The notes beneath the pieces were generated by a model that ran no database searches, had not been told where the DNA came from, and worked only from the letters and a program-made list of their open reading frames with translations. Below are positions 1-10,411 of a stretch of 64,000 nucleotides of DNA, one piece after another. The translations under genes and the position numbers were made by a program. The number at the start of each line of letters is the position of its first letter. The first letter of the stretch is position 1. The DNA is from Phaeoceros laevis (taxonomy: Eukaryota; Anthocerotophyta; Anthocerotopsida; Notothyladales), in contig JBNGIQ010009146.1 of the NCBI GenBank assembly GCA_049999765.1, forward strand, positions 1-64,000. The letters run 5' to 3'.

Positions 1-219
1 ATGAGTAGCATGATGTTGGCTACTAATCCTGTGTTTCATGCTCGTTCGAAGCACATAGAGGTACACTATCATTTCATCAGGGAAATGGTATTGAGTGAGA
101 AGATAGATCTTCAACATGTGAAGACTGAAGACCAGGTAGCAGATATCTTTATTAAGTCGCTAGGTAGAGATAAGTTCTTACACTTTCGTGAGCTACTTGG
201 AGTGTTAAAGATAGTTTGA
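1..219 (+). pseudogene. Ty1/copia polyprotein, C-terminal RNase H end (partial)
   Basis: This 72-residue frame enters from outside the window and stops at 217-219. It holds the typical last part of copia RNase H: NPVFHARSKHIEVHYHFIRE, then QHVKTEDQVADIFIKSLGRD, ending a few residues after the FRELLGV stretch. In this family the segment is the end of the Pol polyprotein that copies element RNA. A purine tract and a TGTTAG-type LTR start follow within 15 bp, as expected for a copia 3' end. The rest of the element lies upstream, so its integrity cannot be judged. The isoleucine in FIKSL replaces the usual threonine. Confidence 0.9.
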
Positions 220-221
220 GC

Positions 222-240
222 TTGAGGGGGAGTGTTAGAA
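222..240 (+). repeat. Polypurine tract and start of copia 3' LTR
   Basis: The tract TTGAGGGGG at 222-230 is followed by AG and then TGTTAGAAAT from 233. That is the classic copia arrangement of polypurine tract followed by an LTR opening with TG. I could not place the LTR's right end; it probably lies before 700 because unrelated coding sequence follows. Confidence 0.75.
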
Positions 241-300
241 ATCAAGCTCCCCTTCTAGGGGTGAGTTATGCTAAGTGTGTTTATTCAATCATATATATGA

Positions 301-684
301 GTGCTAGGGCTCGGAAGCCCTAATCCCCATTTTAACAGGACATGGTTCACTCGTGTTTTTGGTGACCTTTCTTTGTTTAGACTACCCCCCACGGTTGCAG
401 TCCCACCTTCAATGGCAAAGTACAATTTGCCTGCTGGTGCTCGGGCAAATGGGCACATGATGCTTCGGCCTAGGGAGAAATTGAAGAGTGAGCCCCTGAG
501 GGAATTTGTCCCCCACCCGTATGTGCCCGCAGCAGATGGGTTCACAAAGGCAGGAACATTTGATGCAGACATCCTCTATGGAAAGCTCTTGAAAGGAGTG
601 AGACCACGAGAGTGGGGTCTGTGGTCCGATGGGCCAATTCCAGTGAACACCCATTCCACTACTAGGTCAGGCGATGGATCCTGA
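301..684 (+). CDS. Unrecognised 127-codon ORF beside SET-domain pseudogene
   Basis: This open frame from 301 to 684 has protein-like composition, with proline/arginine-rich stretches such as VPHPYVPAADGFTKAGTFDA and a SDGPIPVN segment, but I do not recognise it. It lies just upstream of a SET-domain relic in a different frame, so it may be the N-terminal part of the same broken gene, joined through a frameshift or lost intron near 670-700. It may instead be partly copia LTR. An antisense frame overlaps it and looks less natural. Low confidence that it is functional. Confidence 0.25.
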   Translation: MLGLGSPNPHFNRTWFTRVFGDLSLFRLPPTVAVPPSMAKYNLPAGARANGHMMLRPREKLKSEPLREFVPHPYVPAADGFTKAGTFDADILYGKLLKGVRPREWGLWSDGPIPVNTHSTTRSGDGS

Positions 685-701
685 AAGAGGCCACGAATCC
701 G

Positions 702-1235
702 GTGATGGGCTTGGGCCTCTTTTCTCTTCAACGAATTGTGGTGAAGGATGCTGAGAAAGGTGTTCAGTTGTTTGTTTTTGGTGGCCCAACTTACACGCAG
801 GGGGAGTGGAAGATGGTGTCACAGAGGATCCGCCACCCTGCCATTCGCAAATATGCCATCACCTTCAACCAGATTACAAGGAGAGATCTGATTGCGGAGG
901 GAAAGGAGGCACCAGGGCTAACATTTCTAGATGGCAATGTCCATTTTGGCAATGTTGCAGGGTACATCAATAGCTCCAGGGGGAGCAGTCCGTCCGTGGC
1001 GAACGCATTGTGGGAGGAGTGAAGTGATGGGCATGCACTGTTACATGAATCGCATGACCAATGGATTTGTACAATGGCCATCAAGACCATTGAGAAAGAC
1101 GCAGAAGTGTTTGTGGACTACGATTGGTACAAGGACTCGGATTGGGCGGTCCGCAACAACGATGAGTGGTGGGCGGAAATAGAGCATGCCTCGGAGGCAT
1201 ACATGCTAGCAAATAACGTGCCTACTGCACACTAG
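702..1235 (+). pseudogene. SET-domain protein relic (lysine methyltransferase type)
   Basis: One frame runs from about 672 to the TAG at 1233-1235, broken only by TGA at 1020-1022. SET domains transfer methyl groups from SAM to protein lysines. Visible SET landmarks in order: GLGLFSLQRI (opening strand), GNVAGYINSSRG (equivalent of the NHxCxPN region), then after the stop AIKTIEKDAEVFVDYDWY (the xxGEExxxDY closing motif). The usual Cys and Asn of NHSC are changed to Ser-Ser-Arg, as in some plant SET-like proteins. The C-terminal tail is acidic and aromatic. No pre-SET or post-SET cysteines are visible. Most likely a broken host gene copy trapped between transposons. Confidence 0.6.
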
Positions 1236-1660
1236 ACTTAGCTACATATGTGTCATTTTTTCGCGGTATACAAATTATCATTTATATATAGCTTTGCTTT
1301 GTACATACCACTCCTGAACTGCATTTCAATGGGGCATTTCAAAGGCCCTGGCTACCTCTTGCAACATACGAGACAAACCGATGCCTATGACATGCATGTG
1401 TGGTGTGCATGACGTATGTAATGTACATGTCGTATGTGTTGTACATGTCCAATGCATTTCATTCGCTTCATAACACTCATTCCACATTTGCTGTCCATGC
1501 CATGGCATGCTGTTGTCCTAACATTGCGTGTCGAACCTGTGCTTGCACAGGTTGAAGCACCAAGCAGGCGTGTCATGCCCCGGAGCCACCGCCAGCGTCA
1601 TATAAAAGAGGGTGCGACTGCTGCGGTGGATCTTGCTGCAACACTGTGACACCTAGCAAC
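1236..1660. other. Non-coding stretch with ACATGT-rich partial palindromes
   Basis: No gene is supportable here. The stretch 1385-1450 repeats the words CATGCATGTGTGGTGTGCATG and TGTACATGTC/CGTATGTGTTGTACATG in direct and inverted order. It sits just before the transposase coding region, so it may be the CACTA leader. Confidence 0.4.
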
Positions 1661-1679
1661 AACACCATTCCCTCAACCA

Positions 1680-3586
1680 ATTGCAATAGAACCATGTGCC
1701 CAAGAGGCATCCATTCCAACTGATACAAATGATGAAATGCTGATAATGGAAGAAGGGCAAGTCACTCTCGAGTTGATTGAAGCCATGGGGAGTGTTGAAG
1801 GCTTGGTAGCTATGCCCGAAGCAGCAGTGGACGAATTGCCTGAAGAGCTGCAACGCATGCATGCTGCGGCAGTTACACCATTATGGGAGGGCGCCTGAAC
1901 AAGCATGTTGGCATTCACAATGTTGTTATTGAACATACAGATGGCACACTCATGGTCAGATGCTTCGGTGGATGTGTTGTTGCTGCTGTTAGCAACAATG
2001 GGCCTCCCGCCTGATAATTGTTTGCCAAAAAGCAGATACAAAATCAGGTGCATATTGAAAGGCATGGGGTTACCTTACATAACATATCATGCATGTCCGA
2101 AGGATTGCATGTTGTTTCGCAAAGAAAACGCGTCTTTGACAAAATGTGCACACTATAAGAGGGACCAGTACAAGCCGAACAAAAAAGGAAAAGACGTACC
2201 TGAGAAAGTGGTTAGGTACTTTCCTTTGCTACCCCGTACTCAGCAGCTGTTTAGGTGCAAGGAGTTGGCAGCATTGATGACATGGCATGCCACACATGTC
2301 AGTACAGATGGTGTCATGCGGGTGCCCTCCGATTCAAAGGCTTGGAAACATGTGAATGCTAAATATCCTGACTTTGCTGCAGAACCAAGAAACATGAGGT
2401 TTGGCTTGTTATCCGACGAGTTTAACCCTTTTGGTCATTTAAGCTCCAAGTACAGCATATGGCCGGTTCTACTTGTGAATTACAATGTTCCACCATGGTT
2501 TAGCATTAAAAATGGGCACAACCTTCTGTCCATGATCATTCCAGGCCCTCGGCAGGTGCGGATTGCAGACATCTATTTGGAACTTGTAGTGGAAGAGCTG
2601 ATTGAGTTGTGGGAAATAGGTGTGCAAGTGGTCGATGCATCGCGTACCAAGGACGATCCAACTAGACAGTTCCGCTGCAAAGGAATTCTATTGTGTGGAC
2701 CATGCATGACTTTCCTGGGTATGCATTGATGTCAAAAATGCAGACGAAAGGGTACAGGGCATGCCCAATCTGTTGGGATGGGTTGGACGCGAGGAGGTCA
2801 TTTGATTTGAACAAAATGCTATATGATGACAATTACCGCAAACACTTGCCAAAAAATCATGTGTACCGGACATCACAAAAAGACAAGTTTGATGGAAGAG
2901 AGGACAGGCGAACAGCTCGAAACCACCAACACCCGAGGAGATACTGGTGGAAAGCTGCGAAAGACTGCACGCATCTAAAAAAGACAAAAAAGATACCACG
3001 TTGTGGGGTGTTACAAGTGACAAGCCGTCGGTGCTATGGACCCTACCGTACTGGGAGGTATGAGATTGATTATGTTTTTTGTTGTTAGCATGTGCATAAC
3101 ATGTATATGCATCATGATATCTGATAAACCCATGTGTGGGATGCAGCACTTGTTAATACGCCATCTTTTGGACCCCATACACATATCCAAGAATGTTAGC
3201 AAAAAATTATGGAGCATGTGATGGGGGATGCTGATAGTCTTGCGAGCAGAAAAGACTTGGAGTGGGCACGGACAAAGGAGTGGTGGCCTGTACGCACTAA
3301 AGTACAAAAACGCCTGAAGAAGGGAAGCACTGTGCAAGGTGCTGATGCAACGTCCAGCACACCAGCACTAGCAACCAGCACACCAGCCCCAACCAGCACA
3401 CCAGTACCAGCAACCAGCACACCAGTACCAGCAACCAGCACACCAGCCCCAACCAGCACACCAGCACCATCCACAAGAGCAACAATTGCAGTTGGTACAA
3501 GGACCAGATCAAGCACGCCGATTTCCCGGCCCACGAGGCCACGCCATGAGCTAAAGATCCGAAGGTGGTTGATTCAAGGTTTTTGA
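1680..3586 (+). pseudogene. CACTA (En/Spm) TNP2-type transposase, degraded
   Basis: The 274-residue frame 1905-2729 carries the core of the TNP2 family (Transposase_21): YHACPKDCMLFRKEN, KVVRYFPLLPRTQQLFRCKE, MTWHATHVSTDGVMRVPSDS, then KAWKHVNAKYPDFAAEPRNM and IWPVLLVNYNVPPWFSIKNG. This transposase cuts CACTA elements at their terminal inverted repeats. After a frameshift near 2690 the protein resumes with DFPGYALMSKMQTKGYRACP. A further diverged part with the ISKNVSKKLW motif sits near 3180, then EHVMGDADSLASRKDLEWAR. Homology upstream of 1905 reaches back to about 1680 but is crossed by a stop at 1896-1898. At least two breaks plus stops near 3090-3125 make it non-functional. CACTA terminal repeats were not found nearby. 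Confidence 0.85.
3352..3480 (+). repeat. Thr/Pro minisatellite in transposase tail
   Basis: About six tandem variants of a unit reading ACCAGCACACCAGTACCAGCA encode STPVPAT/STPAPT repeats in the C-terminal frame of the CACTA relic. This is slippage-type expansion inside a coding tail. Confidence 0.85.
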
Positions 3587-3599
3587 AAGGTCCAACGCT

Positions 3600-4105
3600 C
3601 AAATGGAGTGGAACCAGCAAAAGCTTTTGTTGGTAACCTCATCTTGATGTAGTTTGCGGTAGCCACGGCTTTTGCCCAATACCCCTAGGCAAGCCAGAGA
3701 GTTTTAACATAGCTTTGGCTTGCTCTTGCAGATGTTTATTTGTGAGCTCCGCAATAGTATTCTAAGAGGATGTGTAAGTCACAGTAAATTGGTGCCCGAT
3801 GCCCAAACTTTGATAGTAAGCACCAAACGCAGTCGAGACATATTCCCCTCCATTGTTGCTGCGTATGCGTTTGAATAGTTCACAAGTTTGCCTTTGCGCA
3901 TAGGTTGCAAACTCCATAAAGCATCCTAGAGTCTGACTTTTCTATTTGATGTAGTACATGATGGTGGACTTGCTCCAATCGTCAATAAACAACAGGATAT
4001 AAAGAGCTCCTCCGAGTGAGGGTGTGAACATTTGGGTCCACAGAGGTCAAAATGTACTAACTCTAGGAGTTTAGTGGCCCTTGTAGGATTCTAATCCTTG
4101 TAGGG
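3600..4105 (-). pseudogene. Copia integrase core relic (antisense)
   Basis: Continuing the minus-strand copia pol, this stretch has many stops and frameshifts but still shows LLELVHFDLCGP (first catalytic Asp region), LFKRIRSNNGGEY (second; the usual Asp of RSDNGGEY is Asn here), and AFGAYYQSLGIGHQFTVTYT. The third segment, normally GVAERTN, is broken up with a stop. It is the integrase that inserts element cDNA, now inactive. Homology fades close to the end of the CACTA relic, which fits one element truncated by or inserted beside the other. Confidence 0.75.
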
Positions 4106-4927
4106 CTACCGCTGGCGCTTTCCATAAACGCAAGCCTCACAAAATTGCCTATCACTGAATTTCAACATGAACTCTTCTTTGTGCAGGTTGTTATCTGCCA
4201 CCATCAGCTTGATTTTTACGAAGTTGGCATGCCCAAGACAAAAATGCCAGAGAATGGACTGCTGGTCCATAAGTGCAGCTTGACTTAAGTGCACTACCCT
4301 AGGGTGAGTGCTCAACTGTGACACTTCATCTAACACATAGAGATCATTGCAAGGTGTTCCTGTGGCCAGGACTTTGTTAGGAGGCTGTGAATCTGTGAGT
4401 ATGTAGTCTTCTTTTTTGAATGTCATTCGAATAAGGTGCTGTCTAGCAAGTTTGATGACTGACACTAGGTTTTTTACCATCCTAGGCACGTGCAGGACAT
4501 CTATGAGCTCTATGGTGGAGTGCTTGGTCAGCAAGAGAGGGAATGTACCCATGCCTGCTATAGTGCAGCCACGATCATCTCCAAGGAGAACCATTTTTCC
4601 TGGAGGGATGAGTGCATATTTGCTGAAAGCACTCTTGTCATGGCAGATATGGCATGAAGCACAAGAGTCTAGGAACCATGTATCCTTTCTCACAGTTGTT
4701 GCCACCATACATACTGCCAAGATGGTATGCGGATTTCGTTGCACAACATTTCTTTCAGCAAGGGGTGCAACCCTCGTGGGCTCATTGGCCTTCTTTTTCC
4801 TACATTCAGATTCGTAATGTCCAGGGATAAGACACCAGCTACAAGGCCCTTTTTTTAGCAGTAGGATTGCTTGGACACTTCTTGTATTAGTGTTGGTTGC
4901 CAAGATTGGCGAGGTGGCTGCCGTCAA
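4106..4927 (-). pseudogene. Copia gag zinc knuckle, protease and pre-integrase segment (antisense)
   Basis: A 273-residue open frame on the minus strand. In order: the zinc knuckle CSWCLIPGHYESEC (CX2CX4HX4C, RNA binding) near residue 30, the retropepsin segment WFLDSCASCHICHD with the catalytic triad written DSC rather than DSG/DTG, the LGDDRGCTIAGMGT flap region, then the pre-integrase signature WHFCLGHANFVKIK and FCEACVYGKRQR. The glycine-to-cysteine change in the protease active site should reduce or abolish activity. It is collinear with the gag frame on its right and the integrase relic on its left. Confidence 0.85.
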
Positions 4928-5265
4928 GGGCCTCTATTTACAAAGAGGGCTCTGTGTGACGGCTCTCCCTTGTAGGAGGTACCACTCCGAAGAGCCTGCC
5001 TTGTTGACTCTTCCTCGAGAAGAGCATAAATCATATCAGAGAGCATTACAGCTAGGGTTTGACCTACAAGAGTTGCTTGCAATTGTGCCAAGTGCCTTAG
5101 CATCGAGCTTTGGTTGCTAACAAAAGTTCTGTAACTTTTTGGTAATGAAAGGAGAAATGCACCACCTAGTTCCCTTGGGGACATCCAAGTGGTTGGGACT
5201 TGGGCCTTCCAAAGTAAAGACCCTGGTTCAATCCTGGGTTCAATCCCGTAATGTTTCTCGACCAA
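4924..5265 (-). pseudogene. Copia gag N-terminal segment (antisense)
   Basis: A 113-residue minus-strand frame overlaps the next copia segment by 4 bp. It has the UBN2/gag-polypeptide look of copia Gag: AFLLSLPKSYRTFVSNQSSM followed by a helix with ALLEEESTRQALRSG. Gag forms the virus-like particle shell. Its N-terminal codons run into a 36-bp tandem repeat, so the true start is uncertain and the N-terminal third of a normal Gag is missing. Confidence 0.7.
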
Positions 5266-5344
5266 AAATCAGGGTTCAATCCCGTAGTGTTTCTCGACCA
5301 AAAATCAGGGTTCAATCCCGTAGTGTTTCTCAATAAAAAATCAG
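5236..5344 (+). repeat. 36-bp tandem repeat, three copies
   Basis: Three nearly identical units (core GGGTTCAATCCCGT followed by A(A/G)TGTTTCTCGACC and AAAAATCA), the last with changes, sit at the 5' edge of the antisense copia gag. The GGTTCAATCCC word recalls a tRNA B box, but no tRNA fold surrounds it. Confidence 0.85.
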
Positions 5345-5439
5345 CAAGACCAACGCTCTTGCTTCTGAGCAAGAAGTGCTACTGATCTAGTAGCATTGTA
5401 ACACCCTAGCTCCATGATTGTGGAGCTTTGATATATAAA
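5345..5439. other. Possible copia leader/LTR edge
   Basis: Short non-coding stretch upstream, in minus sense, of the antisense copia gag. A TATATAAAG word at 5432-5440 could be a TATA element on the plus strand. No terminal repeat partner was found in the window. Confidence 0.25.
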
Positions 5440-6164
5440 GAGCCGTGCCATTGTCGCTAAAAAAGAAATGCACCACCTACCAACCTCCTTACAGATCATT
5501 CCGTATACTTCTCACTTCTACTAATCGTAGTAACGTTGAACAGCTCCTCATCTGGGAATGTATCCTCAATGGCCAGACATCTGAATCCAACTTCCCTGGT
5601 TCTTGGCCACCTCTCTGTCTGCTACCTCTGAAAATTATTCTGAATGTGTGGTGACTCCTCCCAACTGTTGCAGCATCAGCACCTGCTTGATTGTCCCCTC
5701 TTTCCTATGCGCAATTGTAGCTACCTTAATTGCCTGGCCAACAAGCCACACATGTATGCCACCATCTTCGTACAATAATCAATAGCAAGCAAAATGTACC
5801 TTCGTCTCGTTCCACGTGTAGGTGGCTAAATTGGGCCAATGAAGTCTATGCTTCACTTCTCAAATGGCGCCAAAGGTAGGATTTTTGTCAACGGCCAACG
5901 AGTCATGGATGTCGGCCTTCCAACACGCTGACACGCATCATACTTTCGTATAAACTCTGTAGCGCCCCGGTACATAGTTGGCCACCAATACCCTGCCTCC
6001 AGCGTCTTCTTCATTGTGTTCTTCATGATATAGTGTCCATCACCCTCTTCTCCATGCATAGCACGAAGCACCTGTTGAATCTCACAACCCTCCAAGCAAC
6101 GTCTAAGTTCCTCGTTTGGTCCCAACTTGAACAGTAGACCTTCAATCAAAGTGAAGGTGCACAC
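5440..6164 (-). pseudogene. Level-1 gypsy integrase fragment (antisense)
   Basis: Minus-strand frame 6164-5853 holds the integrase zinc-binding region: MHGEEGDGHYIMKNTMKKTL, AGYWWPTMYRG, then YDACQRVGRPTS (the second Cys of the usual CxxC plus zinc pair is partly lost, CDSC-type written YDAC). The core domain continues in broken frames to about 5660 with RGTRRRYILLAIDYCTKMVA. Integrase joins cDNA to the host chromosome. At 5466-5580 a second, diverged copy of the sequence at 6409-6520 appears, so an internal duplication or another family member abuts it. This fragment belongs to the same element as the RNase H pieces at 6236-6582 and 22589-22763. Confidence 0.8.
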
Positions 6165-6235
6165 TTATGAATGAAGACAGTCTTTGCCTCATTAGAGAGT
6201 CCATCCGGCAAACATTTGATGCTCCAAGAAGTTCC

Positions 6236-6582
6236 TCACATCTCTGTAAGTATAACAATGTGGAGCCGTGCTCCCCACCTCATTTCTTGCCGTACGTTCC
6301 CCTTGTTCTGAGCATTTGGAACCAAGTTGACTTCCTCCTCCTTTGCAATGAGTTCAGCCAACCACTCCTCCACTGGTAGACGTGGTACCTCCTCCATTTG
6401 TCCAGGCAAACCACCCACCAACTTCCTTACAGATCGTTCCACATACTTCTTACTTCCATCAATCGTAGTAATGATGAACAGCTCCTCATATGCATCAAGA
6501 AACATATCCTCAATGGCCACCTTCTCCTCCTTTGTTTGCACATGGGATAGGAGATCCGCATTGACATGCTTCTTCCCTTTGC
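6236..6582 (-). pseudogene. Level-1 gypsy RNase H end and linker (antisense)
   Basis: Read on the minus strand from 6582, the sequence opens with KGKKHVNADLLSHVQTKEEK, which is the last conserved block of gypsy RNase H (normally KxxNADALSR), followed by a long acidic linker to the integrase. It is abruptly preceded by the LTR of the level-2 element at 6583. The missing upstream part of the same domain lies across that element at 22589-22763. The frame is open for 101 codons and then decays. Confidence 0.8.
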
Positions 6583-6858
6583 TGTCATGGTAATCAGCAG
6601 GCTAGTTGAGATAACTAGCATTGAGTAGTTAACCAGGGGTTAGAGAACCCGACTAGGGTTGCCGTGAGTCCTAGCTCAGGTTAGCAAGCATGTTAGTTAG
6701 CGGTGGCGCGCCGGATGAATGCCGATGACCGTGGCATGGCTGGCCACGAGGGTAGCTGGTAGAGGACCGCTGCTGGATCTCGAGTGCCCCTTCAGGCCTG
6801 TAAGCGACATGAGTTCTGTTTAAATGCAAGGATGCAGGCCAGACTCGGGGCCTGATCA
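6583..6858 (+). repeat. 5' LTR of level-2 element
   Basis: Starts TGTCATGG, ends GCCTGATCA, 276 bp, and is nearly identical to 22313-22588. Contains the word TTTAAATGCAAGGATGCA near its end. Fourteen bases separate it from the primer site, which is more than usual. Confidence 0.88.
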
Positions 6859-6872
6859 GAAATTGTAAAAAC

Positions 6873-6884
6873 TGGTATCAGAGC
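6873..6884 (+). other. Primer-binding site, initiator-Met tRNA type
   Basis: TGGTATCAGAGC is complementary to the 3' end of plant initiator methionine tRNA, the common primer of plant LTR retrotransposons. Confidence 0.85.
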
Positions 6885-6916
6885 TGGCTATCGCTTGTAA
6901 GCGGTAGATCCTGTGG

Positions 6917-8340
6917 ATGAACGAGGAAGCCTGGCTCTTGGCATTGCTGCCTAGGTCCGTCGACCTCCCTCGTAGCACAGTGGTGCACATCCGATTGTAT
7001 TGCGTGATCGCGGAGCATTGCCCACCCACACATCAGGAGCTGAGGAGTGTGCTCGCATTGGTGCGACACTACCAGTGACAACTCCCACTACATTGCATCA
7101 TCGATTTGGTCGGAGTGCTAGTGCGAAAGTTGGATGAGCCAGAAGGAGCGGAGTGGGCATCGACGGAGCGCAGGGCATGGAGGTTGCTGTGCCATCATAT
7201 CGGGCAGATACTACACCTGGTCGAACCGGGAATCGAACGCTTTAGGGCCAAGGTGTACACGATCCTAGGGCATGGGGGACCACGGAGCGATGGCGGCGGA
7301 GCTGCTGGAGCTGGGGCAGCGATGTAGCTGGTGCGGGCTCAGGCAGAGCGGCTAGCATAGCTTGAGGCCGCACTGCAGCAGCGCTAGGCCGAGGCGGACC
7401 AGGCTATGCAGGCGGCCCAAACGGCACGCGCCAAGGAGGCGATCCAGGCGACGCGCGCTGCCCTGGCCACCCAGGCCGCACAGGAAGCTCACGCAGCAGC
7501 GCAAGCTGCCCAAGCGGCATAGGCAGCGCAGGCGATGCATGAGGCACAGGCAGCACAATTGGTCGGAGAGAGCTCCCACATCGGAGTCACATGCGTGTAT
7601 CCAAACCTGAGTTCTACGAGGGCAGGAGAGACGCCCTAGCAGTCGAGCAGTGGCTGTACCAGATCGGCCAGTACCTCCACCTGCACGGGACGATGGAGGA
7701 GCAGCATGTCAGTTTTGCAAGCATCTATCTGAAGGGGCCCGGCCTTGCTCTGGTTGTTGCAGCGGGAGATGCAAGTGCAAAAGGGGGAGGCGCCCCCCTA
7801 CATGGATCTAGAGAGCTTTGCAGTTGGCATCCGAGAGCAGTTCGTCCCGGTGCAGGGGAAGCAGGAGGCTAGGGATAAGCTAGCTAAACTAGTGCAAAGA
7901 GGGATTGTGGCGGCCTATTCTGAGGAGTTTTTATCGTTGGTTCTCGCGGTGCCTGGCATGACGGAAGAAGAAAAGTTGGACCGGTATACCCGAGGCTTGA
8001 GGCGGCAGGCTAGGAAGGAGGTGACGCTCAGGGAATGCGCTACCCTGCAGCAAGCAATGACCATAGCTAGCAAGGTGGACGCCTTGTTTCTCGAAGCGGC
8101 AGGGCGGCCAACACCAAGCGGCGGGTAGAGGATGTTCCGAGCACCACCAGATGAAGCGGTACCCATGGAGTTAAGACAGGTACGAGAATTCAATGGCGAT
8201 TGCTTCAATTGTGGCACCTGGGGCCATCGCGCATCCGAATGTCCGCAGGGACCTGCATGCCTGAGAGGCAGAGGGGCTGGTGGAGGACGCGGGACGGGAG
8301 ATGGCTGCCTGAGCGTCAGCAGCCTCGCAGGCAGGTGAAT
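6917..8340 (+). pseudogene. Level-2 gypsy Gag, degraded
   Basis: Starts at an ATG 33 bp after the primer site. The first segment MNEEAWLLALLPRSVDLPRS is an N-terminal domain, followed by an Ala/Gln-rich coiled coil near 7360-7540. The capsid core begins KPEFYEGRRDALAVEQWLYQ (7591) and, after a frameshift near 7745, continues with REQFVPVQGKQEARDKLAKL. The zinc knuckle CFNCGTWGHRASEC lies near 8200. Gag packages element RNA. Stops near 7080, 7325 and 8126 and at least two frameshifts inactivate it. The level-3 Gag on the opposite strand is a clear relative with CYTCGEWGHRSIKC. Confidence 0.85.
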
Positions 8341-8375
8341 CACGTGGCGGAAGACATAGAGGAGGCGAGAAACGG

Positions 8376-8881
8376 GTGCCCTCAGCCAGAGGGGGGAAGG
8401 CTGAGGGTAGCACAAACCCCACGAGGACGGGTTGCGGATGCATAAGCGACCTATTCAAGGTGGCAGGCAGGTTGAATGGTCGAAGTTGTGTTTTTCTGAT
8501 TGATTGCGGTGCGACCAGCAACATTCTGTCATTGGATTTTGCAAGGAGACATGATTTCTCGACGGAGGAAGAATGCGAAGACGTGAGCTTTGGGGACGGA
8601 CATGCTGCAACACAGCCTCACACCTCAGCAAGCTTAAGAGATTAAACTTGTGCATCGGGGAGCATAGGGAGCACATGGAATTCGTAGCCACCACGCTGGA
8701 CAGGAGCTATGATGCAGTTTTAGGGTTACCTTGGCTGGAGTATCACGAACCTGCAGTGACTTGGCACTCTCGGGAGCTCACACTACAGCTGGGGTCGCGG
8801 CGGGTGGTAATCAAGGGAGGGAGGGAGGCCATGCCGGATGGAGCAGCCCACAACGCCACAGGTGCACCAGGTGAGCGCTAG
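8376..8881 (+). pseudogene. Level-2 gypsy aspartic protease
   Basis: CVFLIDCGATSNILSLDFAR carries the retropepsin active site with DCG in place of DSG/DTG. After a frameshift near 8600 the fold continues with NLCIGEHREHMEFVATTL and SYDAVLGLPWLEYHEPAVTW, which is the ILG-type second half. It cleaves the polyprotein in intact members. DCG is also used by the level-3 copy (LDCGANTSFM), so it is probably a lineage feature rather than a mutation. Confidence 0.8.
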
Positions 8882-10411
8882 GACTATGCGCAAGGACCTC
8901 CGCAAGAGAGGCACTGAGTTTGTGCTGTTTGTGCTTAGAGAAAAGAAAAAGGCTGCCCCGCATGCTGACAGCTGTGCCCGTGACCCAAAACTGCAAGAGC
9001 TGCTAAGGGAGTTTGATGATGTCCTAGTGGAATGGCTCCCCCCAGGACTGCCTCCAAGGCGAGAGTCCGATTACAGGATAGACCTGCTGCCAGGAGAGCA
9101 TAGGCCACCAAATAGAGCTATCTACAGGATGTCACCTGCTGAGTTGTCGGAAGCCAAGACATAGATCCAACACTTGCTGGAAAAAGGTTACATCCGTCCT
9201 TCTCGATCCCCGTATGGTGCTCCTATTCTCTTCTCTAAGAAAAAGAATGGTGGGTTGCGAATGTGCATAGACTACAAGGGCTTGAACAACATCATGAAGA
9301 AGAATAGCTTTCCAATTCCTAGAATAGATGAGCTTTTGGAGAGCCTGACTGGAGCACGGTTCTTCTCAAAAATAGACTTGGCTGCAGGGTATCACCAAGT
9401 GGGGGTGAGAGAGGAGGACATCGAAACTCGCTATGGGCATTTCAAATGGTCAGTGATATGTGTGTTTATTATTCGAAGAGGTTTACACGGTCCCATAGAG
9501 GGTCCTCCCTTTGCCCCATGAGCTTTGGAGTGACGAATGCTCCAACTACATTCCAGTCGCTTATGAATGAAGTATTCAGCAACCTCATTGGACAGGGCGT
9601 AATGATTTACCTAGATGACTTACTGGTGTATAGCAGGACGCGAGAGGAATACTACAAGAAGCTCAGAGAGGTTTTTTTGCGGCTACGAAACAACCGCCTC
9701 TTTGCTCAAACCCGTAAGTGCGAGTTTCTTTGCTCCAGTCTCGAATATCTAGGGCATATCGTAGATGCTGAGGGCATCAGAGTAGACCCACATAAGGTGT
9801 AGGTTGTGCAGGCTTGGCGTCGGCCTAAAAACGTATCTGACTTGCAGTCCTTCCTAGGACTAGCATTCTACTATCTGAAATTTGTGCAGGGCTTTGCCCG
9901 TAGCACTACACCCTTGACTGGACTACTGCAGCACTGTAAAGCATGGATCTGGGGGCCACAACAGGAGGAGGCATTCACTACACTCAAGCAAGCATTAACT
10001 TCTACCCTTGTTCTCATTTACCCAGACACCAGGTTTCCATTTGTGATAGCTACCGACACATCTGATTTGGCTGTGGGGGCCGTTTTGCAGCAGCACTAGG
10101 GGCAGGGCCTGCAGCCCATTGCTTTTTACAGCCGCAAGCTCAAAGGAGCCGAGCTAAACTGGTCTACCCATGAAAAGGAAGCCCTCGCCCAGGTACTCGC
10201 TTTGAAAGAGTGGATATGCTTAGTAGAAGGAGTGCATTTTACCATTGAGACCAATCATAGTCCTCTGCGCTACCTACAGACCCAGCCCACTCTGTCCAGA
10301 AAGCAAGCTCGCTCGCTTGAATTCTTTCAACAATTTACTTTCGATGTGAGGTACAAGAAAGGTTCTCAGAATCAGGTCGCTGACGCTTCAAGCCGGTTGC
10401 AGATTCACTAG
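8838..10411 (+). pseudogene. Level-2 gypsy reverse transcriptase and RNase H
   Basis: The RT opens with GTEFVLFVLREKKKA, then [35 protein letters not shown], and [14 protein letters not shown]. The catalytic motif is intact as IYLDDLLVYS near 9606. RNase H shows IATDTSDLAVGAVL and a terminal KGSQNQVADASSRL. Damage: stop codons at 9162, 9800, 10097 and 10409, a short deletion at EEDIETRYGHF, and about 70 bp of extra sequence inserted between GHFKWS and MSFGVTNAP at 9449-9520. RT copies element RNA to DNA. Closely related to the antisense level-3 RT. Confidence 0.88.

Noticed and set aside
5236-5344. GGTTCAATCCC words suggesting tRNA genes or a SINE B box
   Set aside because: No A box, no acceptor stem or anticodon arm can be drawn; the words are part of a 36-bp tandem repeat at the copia gag edge.
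7352-7610. Arg/Cys-rich ORFs opposite each other at 7.35-7.6 kb
   Set aside because: Frame shadows of the Ala/Gln coiled coil in the level-2 Gag.
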